A stretch of 64,000 nt of DNA from Furfurilactobacillus siliginis (GCF_001437435.1 NZ_JQCB01000007.1:32847-96846), one strand, 5' to 3'; numbered from the stretch's first letter, positions 40,723 through 49,201 are shown. Made by a program: numbers and translations. Notes: a model not told the origin generated them from the sequence alone.

Positions 40723-41115
40723 TTAATCATCGATTTTTCGATTAGCTAACCGGTTTCGTCGCTCAAAGACCGTCGCATACCACATAATGCCGGCAATAAT
40801 TTCCAAAAGTGCAAGTCCACCCAGTAAACTACGGGTTAGCCCATTTTCTGCAAATAATGCAACCAGCAAAATAAATAACCCAAACAAAACAGCTAACGCC
40901 ACCGTAATCGCTAAAACAAATTTACCAAACTGGTGCGCACGTTGCCACCATCCCAGTGCAAAGGCCACTGAATAAACGACCAGCGTTAACCACCAGCCAC
41001 CAATATTTTGTGCCGTCACATAATGTTCTGCCGGCCGCAAACTAAGCGTGCCGACACACACTGCCATCAAGACCCACACAACAATTGTTAAAACGCGTGC
41101 TTTTCGTGTCATCAT
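40723..41115 (-). CDS. Small four-helix membrane protein, unknown
   Basis: 130 residues with four likely transmembrane segments (about 7-25, 38-56, 66-90, 95-114) and a basic C-terminus (FERRNRLANRKIDD). I do not recognise a family. It has ribosome binding site GGAGG and sits 12 bases before the EamA gene, so the two are probably co-transcribed. Confidence 0.75.
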   Translation of the reverse strand: MMTRKARVLTIVVWVLMAVCVGTLSLRPAEHYVTAQNIGGWWLTLVVYSVAFALGWWQRAHQFGKFVLAITVALAVLFGLFILLVALFAENGLTRSLLGGLALLEIIAGIMWYATVFERRNRLANRKIDD

Positions 41116-41175
41116 ATTCCTCCACTATCATCTAAGGTAACACAGCTTTCATCTTCTACGCAGCCACACTGATTC

Positions 41176-41220
41176 AAAAAAGTGCCCTACTGAAAAATGG
41201 CTCTTTTCAGTAAGGCACCT
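41176..41220 (-). terminator. Terminator after the 182-residue gene
   Basis: Minus-strand stem GTGCC-TTACTGAAAA pairing with TTTTCAGTAGGGCAC, followed by six Ts. Confidence 0.8.
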
Positions 41221-41231
41221 GTTGGTTAACT

Positions 41232-41780
41232 CTATTGTCTTGGATGATTAACGTCCTCACGCTGCCCTGCCAGATGATAATGGGTGTTAGCAGCCACAAT
41301 GGGTTCCGGCTGTCCATCTAAGCGGGCAGCTAAAACAGCTGCCAACGATAACAATTGGTCATTTGATAATTCAGACAGCTTTATCGCGGTACTTATTGTT
41401 GGTTGATCCCATTGTTCCACACCGCGACCAGACTGCTTATCCAATACAATCTCCATCAGTAAACCAATATTACTAAATAAATGACTATGGGCCGTTTCAG
41501 TGACTCGCGTTAGCCAGGTTAAAGTTACTTGAGCTGGTTCCTTTAACGCCTGTTGCTTATGTGGAATGACCTGTAAGCAATCCAAAAAGGCAACGTTATG
41601 TAGCTGACTGACTGCTTGTGCTGCCGCCAGATCAGTCACAATCGGTGTCGCCTCAGTTGTCGTCATAATTTCATCTAAATAAGCTAGTCGCCAAATCAAT
41701 TCAAATGGTTGGCGTGCCTTTCGCTCAGCCCGTAGCCAGTCACTGAAAACCTGACTAGCACGTGTGTTTTCAACAGTCAT
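41232..41780 (-). CDS. Unknown soluble protein
   Basis: 182 residues, mostly helical by composition and without signal peptide or membrane segments. I recognise no motif. Its middle reads LFSNIGLLMEIVLDKQSGRG and its end HYHLAGQREDVNHPRQ. Base composition is like the neighbours. It has its own terminator and lies between nrnA and the membrane-protein pair. Confidence 0.7.
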   Translation of the reverse strand: MTVENTRASQVFSDWLRAERKARQPFELIWRLAYLDEIMTTTEATPIVTDLAAAQAVSQLHNVAFLDCLQVIPHKQQALKEPAQVTLTWLTRVTETAHSHLFSNIGLLMEIVLDKQSGRGVEQWDQPTISTAIKLSELSNDQLLSLAAVLAARLDGQPEPIVAANTHYHLAGQREDVNHPRQ

Positions 41781-41892
41781 GCGGCCACTCTCCTTAACGC
41801 TTTAAAGCCAATTTAGCACGTTCGCTTTACTGACCCAACTAAGAAGCCTCAAAACACACCTTTTTATAAGTACTTTTATAAAAACTATTATA

Positions 41893-42840
41893 TTATTTAT
41901 AATCGGCCATCAGCGTTGCTAATTCGTCGATCATCACGTCGACTTCTGCTTGATCAGCCGCGTTAGCACCGCTGGCTAAATCATGGCCACCGCCATTGTG
42001 TCGTTTCGCGAGCTCATTAATTGCAGGCCCCTTGGACCGTAAGTGAACACGATAAGTTCCGTCTTCATTTTCGACAAACAGTAACCAGGCGCGAACTGCT
42101 GCTAACCGGCCAGGCGTCGACACGAGTGGTTGAATTTGGCTCTTGTCCAAATCAAGCTCCTGCATCCGTTTTTGCGTAATCATAAAATGAGCAGCACCAT
42201 TGGCATCAATCGTGATGTCTTCGAATATTTCACCCATCAAGTATCCTAATCCACGGCTCAACTCAGATTGATGTCGACTCACATCAGTCGCATCAATTCC
42301 TAATGCCAGTAATTGGCTCGCAATGGCAAAGGTATGCGCACTAGTCGCTGGATACAAAAAGCGCCCTGTGTCACCGACAATACCGGCATAAAATAGCTGT
42401 GCAGCATCACGCGTCAATTTAAGCAAACCGGCACTATCATTGATTAAATCAACAAGCAATTCTGATGTGCTAGATGCCTCTGGCAGTACCCATTGTAAAT
42501 CGCCGTAAGCATCATCATTAGGATGATGATCGATTTTAATCAGCTTTGACCCTTGGTTGAAACGGTCGTCATCGACACGCTCTGTATTCGCTGTATCAAC
42601 AGTGATTACAAGTGCATTTGCATAAGTTTCATCACCGATTTCATCACTTTGACCCAGCCAGCCTAAATCGGTTGGAATGTCGCCAACTGCATAAATGTTT
42701 TTGCTAGGGAAAGCTGCCTGTAACACTTTTTGAAACCCAAATTGGGAGCCTAATGCATCTGGATCAGGTCGCTGATGTCGATGAATAATAATCGTCGATG
42801 CTTCAGTGATTGCCGTTAATATTTCTGCTTGAATCGTCAT
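41893..42840 (-). CDS. nrnA: DHH-family phosphoesterase, NrnA-like
   Basis: Degrades short oligonucleotides (nano-RNA) and pAp in Firmicutes. The 315 residues show DHH motifs HRHQRPDPDALGSQ, VITVDTANTERVDD and KIDHHPNDD, and the DHHA1 domain with KGPAINELAKRHNGGGHDLA. The whole catalytic set is intact. It is a single gene, with repeat copy E upstream. Confidence 0.93.
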   Translation of the reverse strand: MTIQAEILTAITEASTIIIHRHQRPDPDALGSQFGFQKVLQAAFPSKNIYAVGDIPTDLGWLGQSDEIGDETYANALVITVDTANTERVDDDRFNQGSKLIKIDHHPNDDAYGDLQWVLPEASSTSELLVDLINDSAGLLKLTRDAAQLFYAGIVGDTGRFLYPATSAHTFAIASQLLALGIDATDVSRHQSELSRGLGYLMGEIFEDITIDANGAAHFMITQKRMQELDLDKSQIQPLVSTPGRLAAVRAWLLFVENEDGTYRVHLRSKGPAINELAKRHNGGGHDLASGANAADQAEVDVMIDELATLMADYK

Positions 42841-42934
42841 TGCTGATCCTCTTTCCTGATACGCTTTTAATTATTTAAATCATGCCACAGCGCCTGTGAA
42901 AACGCCACCGATGAGACACTTGAAGATCATTTAG

Positions 42935-43076
42935 AAAAAAGTTGGGCAACTGTGAGCAAGATCTGAAACGCCCGTACAGATGGGTTCTCAATCCGGTAGG
43001 TGTTTCGTCCTCTGCACAGCGACTTGCCCTTGTCCCACGTTTTCCCTATTTTAAGTTCATACAGCAAAAAAGTGCT
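42935..43076 (-). repeat. Dispersed intergenic repeat, copy E
   Basis: After the terminator of the tRNA cluster the minus strand reads TGCTGTATGAACTTAAAATA, then CGCTGTGCAGAGG, ACCTACCGG, GTACGG and TCTTGCTCAC. It is the closest match to copy D and lies between the tRNA cluster and nrnA. Confidence 0.75.
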
Positions 43077-43107
43077 CAGGACAAAATGACTTATGTCCCA
43101 AGCACCT
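43068..43107 (-). terminator. Terminator after the tRNA cluster
   Basis: Minus-strand RNA stem GUGCUUGGGACA / UGUCCUGAGCAC. All 12 positions pair (two G-U) and a T run follows. The wobble pairs work only on this strand. Confidence 0.8.
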
Positions 43108-43120
43108 TCCTATTTATTAA

Positions 43121-43194
43121 TCGGGACAACAAGATTTGAACTTGCGACCCCTGCGTCCCGAACGCAGTGCTCTACCAAGCTGAGCTATGTCCCG
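43121..43194 (-). tRNA. tRNA-Pro (anticodon CGG)
   Basis: 74 bases. Acceptor CGGGACA pairs with TGTCCCG. The anticodon loop is TTCGGGA and the T loop is GTTCAAAT. CCA is not encoded. A seven-T run of a hairpin ends at its first base. The CGG form is redundant if a UGG tRNA exists elsewhere. Confidence 0.93.
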
Positions 43195-43230
43195 AAAAAA
43201 ATTACCGCCACCATGATCGGTGGCGGTAAC
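43195..43230 (-). terminator. Terminator-like hairpin inside the tRNA cluster
   Basis: A perfect 11-base stem TTACCGCCACC (43202-43212) / GGTGGCGGTAA (43219-43229), six-base loop and seven Ts on the minus strand, between tRNA-Arg and tRNA-Pro. By form it is an intrinsic terminator. Confidence 0.7.
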
Positions 43231-43235
43231 AATGA

Positions 43236-43309
43236 TGCACCCAGTAGGAGTCGAACCTACAACCTTCTGATTCGTAGTCAGACACTCTATCCAGTTGCGC
43301 TATGGGTGC
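43236..43309 (-). tRNA. tRNA-Arg (anticodon ACG)
   Basis: 74 bases. Acceptor GCACCCA / TGGGTGC. The anticodon loop CTACGAA gives ACG, read as ICG after deamination. T loop GTTCGACT. CCA not encoded. Confidence 0.95.
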
Positions 43310-43334
43310 GTGTTTCATAACAATTGTTACGAAA

Positions 43335-43406
43335 AGCGGAAGACGGGATTCGAACCCGCGACCCCCACCATGGCAAGGTGATGTTCTACCACTGAACTAC
43401 TTCCGC
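43335..43406 (-). tRNA. tRNA-Gly (anticodon GCC)
   Basis: 72 bases. Acceptor GCGGAAG / CTTCCGC, anticodon loop TTGCCAT, T loop GTTCGAAT. CCA not encoded. Confidence 0.95.
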
Positions 43407-43420
43407 AAAACTTGGAACAA

Positions 43421-43494
43421 TGCCGACTAGAGGATTCGAACCTCCGACCCCCGCTTTACTAGAGCGGTGCTCTGACCAACTGAGCTAAGTCGGC
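43421..43494 (-). tRNA. tRNA-Thr (anticodon AGT)
   Basis: 74 bases. Acceptor GCCGACT / AGTCGGC. The anticodon loop CTAGTAA gives AGT. An A34 threonine tRNA is seen in lactic acid bacteria but is less common elsewhere. CCA not encoded. Confidence 0.93.
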
Positions 43495-43501
43495 AACACT
43501 A

Positions 43502-43583
43502 TGCGGATGAAGGGACTCGAACCCCCATGTCAAAAGACACTAGAACCTAAATCTAGCGCGTCTGCCAGTTCCGCCACATCCGC
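43502..43583 (-). tRNA. tRNA-Leu (anticodon TAG)
   Basis: 82 bases with a long variable arm. Acceptor GCGGATG / CATCCGC. The anticodon loop TTTAGGT gives TAG, reading CUA/CUN. It is first in the cluster by transcription. CCA not encoded. Confidence 0.95.
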
Positions 43584-43621
43584 AGCATCTGATTCTTGTT
43601 CCCTCATCAGACAACTATTAG

Positions 43622-43651
43622 ATAATATCATTTGGCGTTAAATCATGTCAA
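43622..43651 (-). promoter_or_regulatory. Promoter of the tRNA cluster
   Basis: Minus strand -35 TTGACA (43646-43651, perfect) and -10 TATTAT (43622-43627), spacer 18. It lies 38 bases before tRNA-Leu, as expected of a stable-RNA promoter. Confidence 0.75.
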
Positions 43652-43694
43652 CAAGTTCATCGCTTTTCTTGAAGTTTTTTTGGAATGACCATGA

Positions 43695-43800
43695 AATGAG
43701 AGCGTAGGACAAAGGTCGGGAAGTTCTTAGTCTGTACAACAGCTTGACTTTTATCCCCCCGCCTTCACTATTTAAGTTCACAAATCAAAAAGAGCGTTTT
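43695..43800 (-). repeat. Dispersed intergenic repeat, copy F
   Basis: The minus strand reads TTTTTGATTTGTGAACTTAA, then AAGTCAAGCTGTTGTACAGA, and resumes at ACTTCCCGACCTTTGTCC. The central hairpin found in D and E is missing, so this is an internal-deletion form. Confidence 0.7.
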
Positions 43801-43846
43801 ATTCTTTAGCTAACCGATAGTCATTATGAATCTAGATGTTTTATGT

Positions 43847-43890
43847 AAAAGAACCATCGCCCTCAAGTATATGAAGGCGATGGTTCTTTG
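43847..43890 (-). terminator. Terminator after serS
   Basis: Stem AAAGAACCATCGCC (43848-43861) / GGCGATGGTTCTTT (43876-43889) with flanking A and T runs. It lies about 250 bases beyond the serS stop, past repeat copies B and C. Confidence 0.8.
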
Positions 43891-43904
43891 TTTTTATATA
43901 ATGG

Positions 43905-44025
43905 AAAAACGAGTTCCTCGACCTTGATTTCTGTGCAGAACCTGGCCGCTGTCCGGAGCTTTGCGCCTACCACCGTCCTTGTTCTTACTCGAAATCAGAC
44001 CAGGTCGACTCACTCTCTATCTCTA
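43905..44025 (+). repeat. Dispersed intergenic repeat, copy B
   Basis: AAAACGAGTTCCTCGACC, CTGTGCAGAACCTGGCCGCT, TACCACCGTCCTTGTTCTTA and ACTCACTCTCTA. It is in tandem with copy C. Outer bases TCGACC and GATTTC can pair with GAAATC and GGTCGA. Confidence 0.75.
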
Positions 44026-44140
44026 AAACGAGTTCTTCAGCCCAAGACCCTGTGCCTAACCTGCCAACCGTCCAGGGCTAAAGCCCTTACCGCCCGGCTT
44101 GTTAGTGCTCAGGTCTTAACCGGGCTGACTCACTCTCTAC
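44026..44140 (+). repeat. Dispersed intergenic repeat, copy C
   Basis: AAAACGAGTTCTTCAGCCC, CTGTGCCTAACCTG, central hairpin AGGGCT-AA-AGCCCT, TTACCGCCCGG and ACTCACTCTCTA. Outer AGCCC and AAGACC pair with GGTCTT and GGGCT. It touches the serS stop codon. Confidence 0.75.
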
Positions 44141-45411
44141 TTCTTTTCGATCTTCTTTACGCCGCGCATGTAAGGAACTAATACATCGGGGATTGTTACT
44201 GAACCATCCTCATTTTGGTAGTTTTCCAAAATGGCAGCTACAGTACGGCCGACTGCCAATCCAGAACCATTCAATGTGTGGACCAAGTTAACCTTACCGT
44301 CTTCATCCCGGTAACGAATCTGGGCGCGACGAGCTTGGAAATCCTCACAGTTAGAACAGCTCGAGATTTCACGATAGGTTTCCTGATGTGGAATCCAGAC
44401 TTCAATATCGTGTGTTTCTGCAGCTGTAAAGCTCATATCACCCGTTGCTAAGGTGATTACATGATATGGCAGTTTTAACTGTTGCAAAATGTTTTCAGCG
44501 TTATGTGTCATCTTTTCTAGTTCATCATAAGATGTCTCTGGCTTAACATACTTCACCATTTCCACCTTGTTGAATTGGTGCATCCGAATCAGACCACGCG
44601 TGTCACGTCCAGCCGAACCAGCTTCAGAACGGAAACTTGGTGTCAACGCCGTCAGGTAAACTGGTAACTGTGCAGCAGGCAGTACTTCATCACGATAGTA
44701 GTTCGTTAATGGCACTTCAGCGGTTGGAATTAAGGTCAGATCCTGATCCTTAATTTGAAAGACGTCTTCCTTAAACTTAGGGAATTGACCTGTTCCATAC
44801 ATGGAATCACTGTTGACCATGTATGGGGGAATAACTTCTTCATAGCCTTCAAGTTCATGTTGATCCAACATGAAGTTATAAACGGCCCGTTCTAATTTTG
44901 CACCCATCCCCATGTAGTAAACAAAACGTGCACCAGAAACCTTTGCAGCACGTTTAAAATCAAGAATTCCTAAGGCTTCACCAATTTCCCAATGTGCCTT
45001 TGGTTCAAAATCAAAATGCCGAATGTCCCCAACTTTGCGGTCTTCACGAGAATAGTTTTCGTCCGGTCCGACGGGATCTGTATCATGAGGAAAGTTTGGT
45101 AGACGAGACATTTTGTCAGTATAAGTGTCGAGCACTTCTGCTAATTCAACATCCAGTGCCTTTATCTGTGCGCCAACCTCACGCATTTCAGTAATTTGTG
45201 CCGTTGCGTCTTCCTTATTTCGTTTGGCCACACTAATGGCGTCTGAAACCTTATTACGCTGACCTTTTAATTGCTCTGTTTGTTGTAATAGTTCGCGCCG
45301 TTTTTCGTCGAGCTCTAAAACTGCATCGATTTCTTCTGGTTTAACCGCCCGCGTTGCTAACTTTTCCTTAGCTTCATCGGGATTGTTACGAATTCGTTTG
45401 ATATCTAACAT
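44137..45411 (-). CDS. serS: Seryl-tRNA synthetase
   Basis: Charges tRNA-Ser. The 424 residues have an N-terminal coiled coil (about 30-100, [20 protein letters not shown]), motif 2 ([20 protein letters not shown]) and motif 3 ([19 protein letters not shown]). The ATG at 45411 follows GGAGG by seven bases. The longer open frame runs into the leader terminator and was rejected. Expression is controlled by the T-box leader just upstream. Confidence 0.97.
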   Translation of the reverse strand: MLDIKRIRNNPDEAKEKLATRAVKPEEIDAVLELDEKRRELLQQTEQLKGQRNKVSDAISVAKRNKEDATAQITEMREVGAQIKALDVELAEVLDTYTDKMSRLPNFPHDTDPVGPDENYSREDRKVGDIRHFDFEPKAHWEIGEALGILDFKRAAKVSGARFVYYMGMGAKLERAVYNFMLDQHELEGYEEVIPPYMVNSDSMYGTGQFPKFKEDVFQIKDQDLTLIPTAEVPLTNYYRDEVLPAAQLPVYLTALTPSFRSEAGSAGRDTRGLIRMHQFNKVEMVKYVKPETSYDELEKMTHNAENILQQLKLPYHVITLATGDMSFTAAETHDIEVWIPHQETYREISSCSNCEDFQARRAQIRYRDEDGKVNLVHTLNGSGLAVGRTVAAILENYQNEDGSVTIPDVLVPYMRGVKKIEKK

Positions 45412-45439
45412 TGTCTTGCCTCCGCTATTTTTATATACA

Positions 45440-45645
45440 AAAACGCCATTCATCCCCAGTAATAATTGGGACGAATGACGTTAAATTCGCGGTACCACCC
45501 AAGTTCACCATTGCTGATGCACTCAAAACATGATAACGACCTTCGCCGTGCAGTATTACCTGCCCACTGACGTTGTTTGGAGAGTTCATTGTCGGCTTAC
45601 ACCAGCTCCGACTCGCTTGTTAATGAACTATGAACAACTGTGTTT
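45440..45645 (-). promoter_or_regulatory. T-box leader of serS
   Basis: The conserved T-box TGGGTGGTACCGCG is at 45501-45488 on the minus strand, followed by the terminator stem AACG-CATTC-TCCC / GGGA-GAATG-CGTT (45441-45482) with a T run. Stem I is seen as GTTCATT / AATGAAC. A serine codon (TCT or TCC, near 45579-45584) in the 3' side of stem I is the likely specifier. Uncharged tRNA-Ser would permit readthrough into serS. Confidence 0.9.
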
Positions 45646-45712
45646 AATTCGTTCGTTTAATTTAGGTATAGATTACCGCATTTACACACAATTAACAACT
45701 TTGTTTCCCTAA

Positions 45713-46360
45713 TTAAGCAGTTGCAACCTGCAACTGTGCTAGCTTGGCATCAATCTGCTGTAGCACCATATCGGCGGCATCTTTGCTTTCGACAAAGTCA
45801 TACTTATCCCCGTCAATTTTCATCTTAGGGCCAAAGTCATAGTTGTCGTACCAAGCTTCATAACGGGCATTTAGCTGCTTGTAGTATTCATATAACGATG
45901 GGTCTGTAGCGATTTGCTCGTATTCACGACCACGCTTTTCAATGCGTTCCAACATGGTCTCAAACGAAATGTCGATGTGGATCAATAGGTCAGGGTTCTT
46001 AGCATGCAAGGCATCCGGTAATTCTTGCATCATGTTGTCCAAAAGTGAATCGTAAATGTCAACTTCCGTTTCAGTAGACCGACCTAGATCCGCATTCAAA
46101 TGAAACAACAATGAGTCTTCGTAGATTGAGCGATCCATCACACTTGAATCATCAGCAAAAGAAGCTTTGATGGCATCCATCCGCTTATTTAAGAAATAAA
46201 TCTGCAGTAAAAAAGCGTACTTCTTAGGATCCTTGTAGAACAATGGCAAAATAGGATTGTCCTCCACTGATTCGTAAAATGCTTCAGTGTGCAAGTGAGT
46301 TGCTAATAAATCGGTCAAACTTGTCTTTCCTGCACCAATGGTACCTGCTAAAACAATCAT
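45713..46360 (-). CDS. Deoxynucleoside kinase (dAdo/dGuo type)
   Basis: Phosphorylates salvaged deoxynucleosides. The 215 residues have the P-loop GTIGAGKTS (6-14), the substrate motif YESVEDNPILPLFY, the DRS motif SVMDRSIYEDSLLF and the lid KRGREYEQI. Lactobacilli often hold a dAK/dGK pair in tandem; only one gene is here. It has an extended -10 promoter (TGC-TACAAT, 46459-46467). Confidence 0.9.
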   Translation of the reverse strand: MIVLAGTIGAGKTSLTDLLATHLHTEAFYESVEDNPILPLFYKDPKKYAFLLQIYFLNKRMDAIKASFADDSSVMDRSIYEDSLLFHLNADLGRSTETEVDIYDSLLDNMMQELPDALHAKNPDLLIHIDISFETMLERIEKRGREYEQIATDPSLYEYYKQLNARYEAWYDNYDFGPKMKIDGDKYDFVESKDAADMVLQQIDAKLAQLQVATA

Positions 46361-46458
46361 CTACTTACTCTCCCCTGTGTTCATCGACTTCACTTAAATA
46401 AAACGCCACAATCTGTGGTCTAACCTACCAAAATGGGACGTCTTTCTTTCTTCTACAT

Positions 46459-46467
46459 ATTGTAGCA
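46459..46467 (-). promoter_or_regulatory. Extended -10 promoter of the deoxynucleoside kinase gene
   Basis: Minus strand TGC-TACAAT about 100 bases before the start. No good -35. The remainder of the 316-base gap holds the permease terminator and nothing else recognisable. Confidence 0.45.
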
Positions 46468-46642
46468 CGTCTAATTAATACCGCCATATCTTGTAGTTTA
46501 AAAAGTAAAAAGTAATCTTTCTGTCATGTTTTTTGTTCACCTGAGAAAGCCTAAACATGCTTACCACATCACACGTTGTCGCTGTTCAACAGCTTTCATT
46601 CGTTGTGCAAAATATGTTTCTTCCATGACATTTTTCAACTAA

Positions 46643-46668
46643 AAAAGTCGACCTCACAGTCGACTTTT
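46643..46668 (-). terminator. Terminator after the lysine permease gene
   Basis: A perfect 10-base stem AAAAGTCGAC / GTCGACTTTT with a six-base loop. A and T runs lie on both sides. Confidence 0.85.
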
Positions 46669-46676
46669 CAGAGCGC

Positions 46677-48173
46677 TTATTTTGTATTTTCAGGTTCCTG
46701 CTTAACTGCATCTGCAGGATCGTAACTTTCACCAACCGTCCGTGGTGTTAGGTCCACCTTGTCCAACGGAATCATGTGCGTATGATGACGAATCTTGTAG
46801 TATGACCATAAGATCAGGAACAATGGCACACTCATGTACGTTACCAAGATAGCTTGTAAATCAAGCTGTGCAAAGGACTTCAAATCTTGTCCAACAATGA
46901 CAACGATTCCCAATACTAACGCCAAGATGGGGCCTACAGGGAACCAAGCTGCATGATAGCGCAATTCAGAAACTTTGTGTCCTTGCTTGATGAATGCACG
47001 CCGGAACCGGTAGTGGCTGATGGCAATACCAAGCCATGCAATAAATCCAGTTAGACCAGAAGCAGCCACCAAATACATGTAGATCTTTGGTCCAAAGATA
47101 CTAGTCATGAATGTCAGCAACCCGACAATCGTGGTGCCTAACAGTGAGGCCATCGGAATGCCGCGCTTGTTCGTCTTACCAAAGAATGAGGCAGCGTAGC
47201 CTTCATTAGCCAAGGAGTATAGCATCCGCGTAGATGCGTACATCCCCGAGTTAGCAGATGAAATAACAGATGTTAGAATCACGGCATTCATCACACTCGC
47301 TGCGGCTGCTAAACCAGCACGCCGGAAAACTAATGTGAATGGACTAATTGCAATATCAGAAGCACTCGAACCTAGTAAATCATGGCTCGTGTAGGGGATG
47401 ATACATGCAATCACAAAGATCGCCAAAATGTAGAATAACAAAATCCGCCAGAACACTTGGCGAATGGCCTTTGGAATACTTGTTTCAGGCGTCTCACTTT
47501 CACCTGCTTCAATCCCGATCAGCTCAGTCCCTTGAAACGAGAAACCAGCGACGACAAAGACAGAAAGTAAAGCTGGCACGCCGCCAACAAATGGGGCCTT
47601 CTTATAAGTTAAGTTTGAAAAACCAGTGGCGTGACCACCCATGATACCAAAGATTGTTAATGTTCCAATTACTAAGAACACCAACACAGTGACGACCTTA
47701 ATGATCGACATCCAGTACTCGGTTTCACCAAACGAACGTACTGATAAGGCATTGATCGTAAAAATAATAGCAAGTGCAATCATACTAAAAATCCATGCTG
47801 GTACGTGTGGTAACCAAAATTGCATCACCAATGCCGCCGTTGAAACGTCAACCGCCAACGTAATGGCCCAGTTAAACCAATAATTCCAGCCCATTGCAAA
47901 TCCTAAAGCTGGATCCACGAACTTCGTTGAATAAGCTGCAAATGATCCGGTAAGTGGCATGTAAGTTGCCATCTCCCCCAAGCTGGTCATTAAAAAGTAG
48001 ACCATGATCCCAATCGCCGCGTATGCGACCAGCGCACCACCAGGGCCGGCTGATGAAATTGCCGAACCAGATGCCACAAATAACCCTGTTCCAATACTAC
48101 CGCCTAGTGCAATCATGGATAGGTGACGCGTCTTCAATTCACGCCGCACTGTCCGATTTTCATTTTCTGCCAT
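46677..48173 (-). CDS. lysP: Lysine-specific permease (APC superfamily)
   Basis: A proton-coupled amino acid importer with twelve transmembrane segments. The 498 residues begin RRELKTRHLSMIALGGSIGT with GLFVASG (the APC first-helix motif), and hold FSFQGTELIGIEAGESETPE in helix 6, which is the LysP/AAT-type signature. The start ATG at 48173 follows GGGAGGA, and an upstream in-frame start was rejected. The lysine riboswitch upstream supports lysine as the substrate. Confidence 0.92.
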   Translation of the reverse strand: MAENENRTVRRELKTRHLSMIALGGSIGTGLFVASGSAISSAGPGGALVAYAAIGIMVYFLMTSLGEMATYMPLTGSFAAYSTKFVDPALGFAMGWNYWFNWAITLAVDVSTAALVMQFWLPHVPAWIFSMIALAIIFTINALSVRSFGETEYWMSIIKVVTVLVFLVIGTLTIFGIMGGHATGFSNLTYKKAPFVGGVPALLSVFVVAGFSFQGTELIGIEAGESETPETSIPKAIRQVFWRILLFYILAIFVIACIIPYTSHDLLGSSASDIAISPFTLVFRRAGLAAAASVMNAVILTSVISSANSGMYASTRMLYSLANEGYAASFFGKTNKRGIPMASLLGTTIVGLLTFMTSIFGPKIYMYLVAASGLTGFIAWLGIAISHYRFRRAFIKQGHKVSELRYHAAWFPVGPILALVLGIVVIVGQDLKSFAQLDLQAILVTYMSVPLFLILWSYYKIRHHTHMIPLDKVDLTPRTVGESYDPADAVKQEPENTK

Positions 48174-48226
48174 ATCGAGTTCCTCCCATTTTTTAAAGAG
48201 AAGCACTTGATGTAATCTGAATAAAC

Positions 48227-48282
48227 AAAAAGGTCGGTCTGCTTAACATGTACAATGACACGCTAAACAAACCGACCGCCTA
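48227..48282 (-). terminator. Riboswitch expression-platform terminator
   Basis: Stem GGTCGGT...ACCGACC (48232-48238 / 48271-48277), extended by TTGTTTAGC / GTTAAGCAG, with five Ts on the minus strand, between the aptamer and lysP. Confidence 0.85.
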
Positions 48283-48299
48283 AATTCATCCTGGTCAAT

Positions 48300-48478
48300 C
48301 GTTGATAGCGCTCCGCGGCGTTTCTATTTGCCGCGACAGTCCGTCAGCTATTAACCAACGGCCCAACCTCCACTTAAATCAGTAAGCAGAAATTTCGGCG
48401 ACGCACCCTTTAACTTAGCCTCAGCAAACCTGATTGTTCTGTGCTAAGCGACTCATGATTGTCGCAACCTCTTCATTC
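48300..48478 (-). promoter_or_regulatory. Lysine riboswitch (L box)
   Basis: Conserved L-box blocks are present on the minus strand: AGAGGTTGCGAC at the 5' side, GGGTGCGTCGCCGAAATT, GGGCCGTTGG and CTGACGGACTGTCGC. The order and spacing fit the five-helix aptamer. A terminator follows, so lysine binding should switch lysP off. Confidence 0.9.
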
Positions 48479-48489
48479 GATATGAGTTG

Positions 48490-48518
48490 AGTATAAAAAG
48501 AGTGCCCGCAAATTGCAA
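48490..48518 (-). promoter_or_regulatory. Promoter of the lysine riboswitch-lysP unit
   Basis: Minus strand -35 TTGCAA (48513-48518) and -10 TATACT (48490-48495), spacer 17. The -35 falls in the loop of the upstream gene's terminator and the -10 lies just past its T run. Confidence 0.65.
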
Positions 48519-48530
48519 GCACTCTTTTTC
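48496..48530 (-). terminator. Terminator after the Rrf2-family gene
   Basis: Stem AAAAAGAGTGC / GCACTCTTTTT with a 13-base loop, 31 bases beyond the stop codon. Confidence 0.85.
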
Positions 48531-48561
48531 ATGTAACCGGATTCAATTTAGATTTTATACT

Positions 48562-49101
48562 TTATAAATGCAATTCGTTGCGTTTTTCATGCAACAACGC
48601 CTTGAGCTTTGCCGTAAAGTTCGGATAGTTCGTTGTGCTTTCATTCCAGTCAACGGTTGGAATAACTTCTGATTCAAAGATACGCACCAAAATACCGTGA
48701 ACTGATACGCTTTGCAGTGCGCGTTGATATTGTTTGTCCGCTTCTGCAAAAACATCCAGCAATACCTGTGAGCCACGATTAGCTAGTGGCTCAACATCAT
48801 CAAACACACGATCGATCAGGCCGTTATTAGGAAATGAAACAATGTCACCTTCCATGGCGACCACTGCGTCCCAAACACTGATTTCTTGTGCGTCACGACC
48901 GAGTGTAAAACCGCCTTGATTCCCGGAAACGGAGCGAACCAAGCCAGCCACAACTAATTTGCGGATCAACTTTCGTAAGTACGTTTGCGAACCACCAATG
49001 CGTGTGTGAATCACTTCCGCACTGATGGGCACTTGGTTATTTTGGGTAGCGAGCAGTGCCAAAATACACGCTGCTTGTTCGAACCCCCGTGTTAATTGCA
49101 T
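48562..49101 (-). CDS. Rrf2-family transcriptional regulator
   Basis: A 179-residue winged-helix regulator, longer than the usual 130-165. The DNA-binding part is TRIGGSQTYLRKLIRKLVVA then GLVRSVSGNQGGFTLGRD. The three-cysteine iron-sulfur motif of IscR/NsrR is absent (a single cysteine at 12), so this belongs to the cluster-free, YwnA/YwgB-like branch. It is a single gene with its own terminator. Targets are unknown. Confidence 0.88.
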   Translation of the reverse strand: MQLTRGFEQAACILALLATQNNQVPISAEVIHTRIGGSQTYLRKLIRKLVVAGLVRSVSGNQGGFTLGRDAQEISVWDAVVAMEGDIVSFPNNGLIDRVFDDVEPLANRGSQVLLDVFAEADKQYQRALQSVSVHGILVRIFESEVIPTVDWNESTTNYPNFTAKLKALLHEKRNELHL

Positions 49102-49201
49102 AGCCTCTCCTTAACCACGGAACTCGTGTTGTTATTACCATAATCATAGCACAGGCCACGTAGATGATAAACGCCACACAACTATTAACCAGTCCGACAG
49201 A

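Noticed and set aside
43093..43320. Plus-strand open frame across two tRNA genes
   Set aside because: It is the antisense of tRNA-Pro and tRNA-Arg, which explain every base of interest there.
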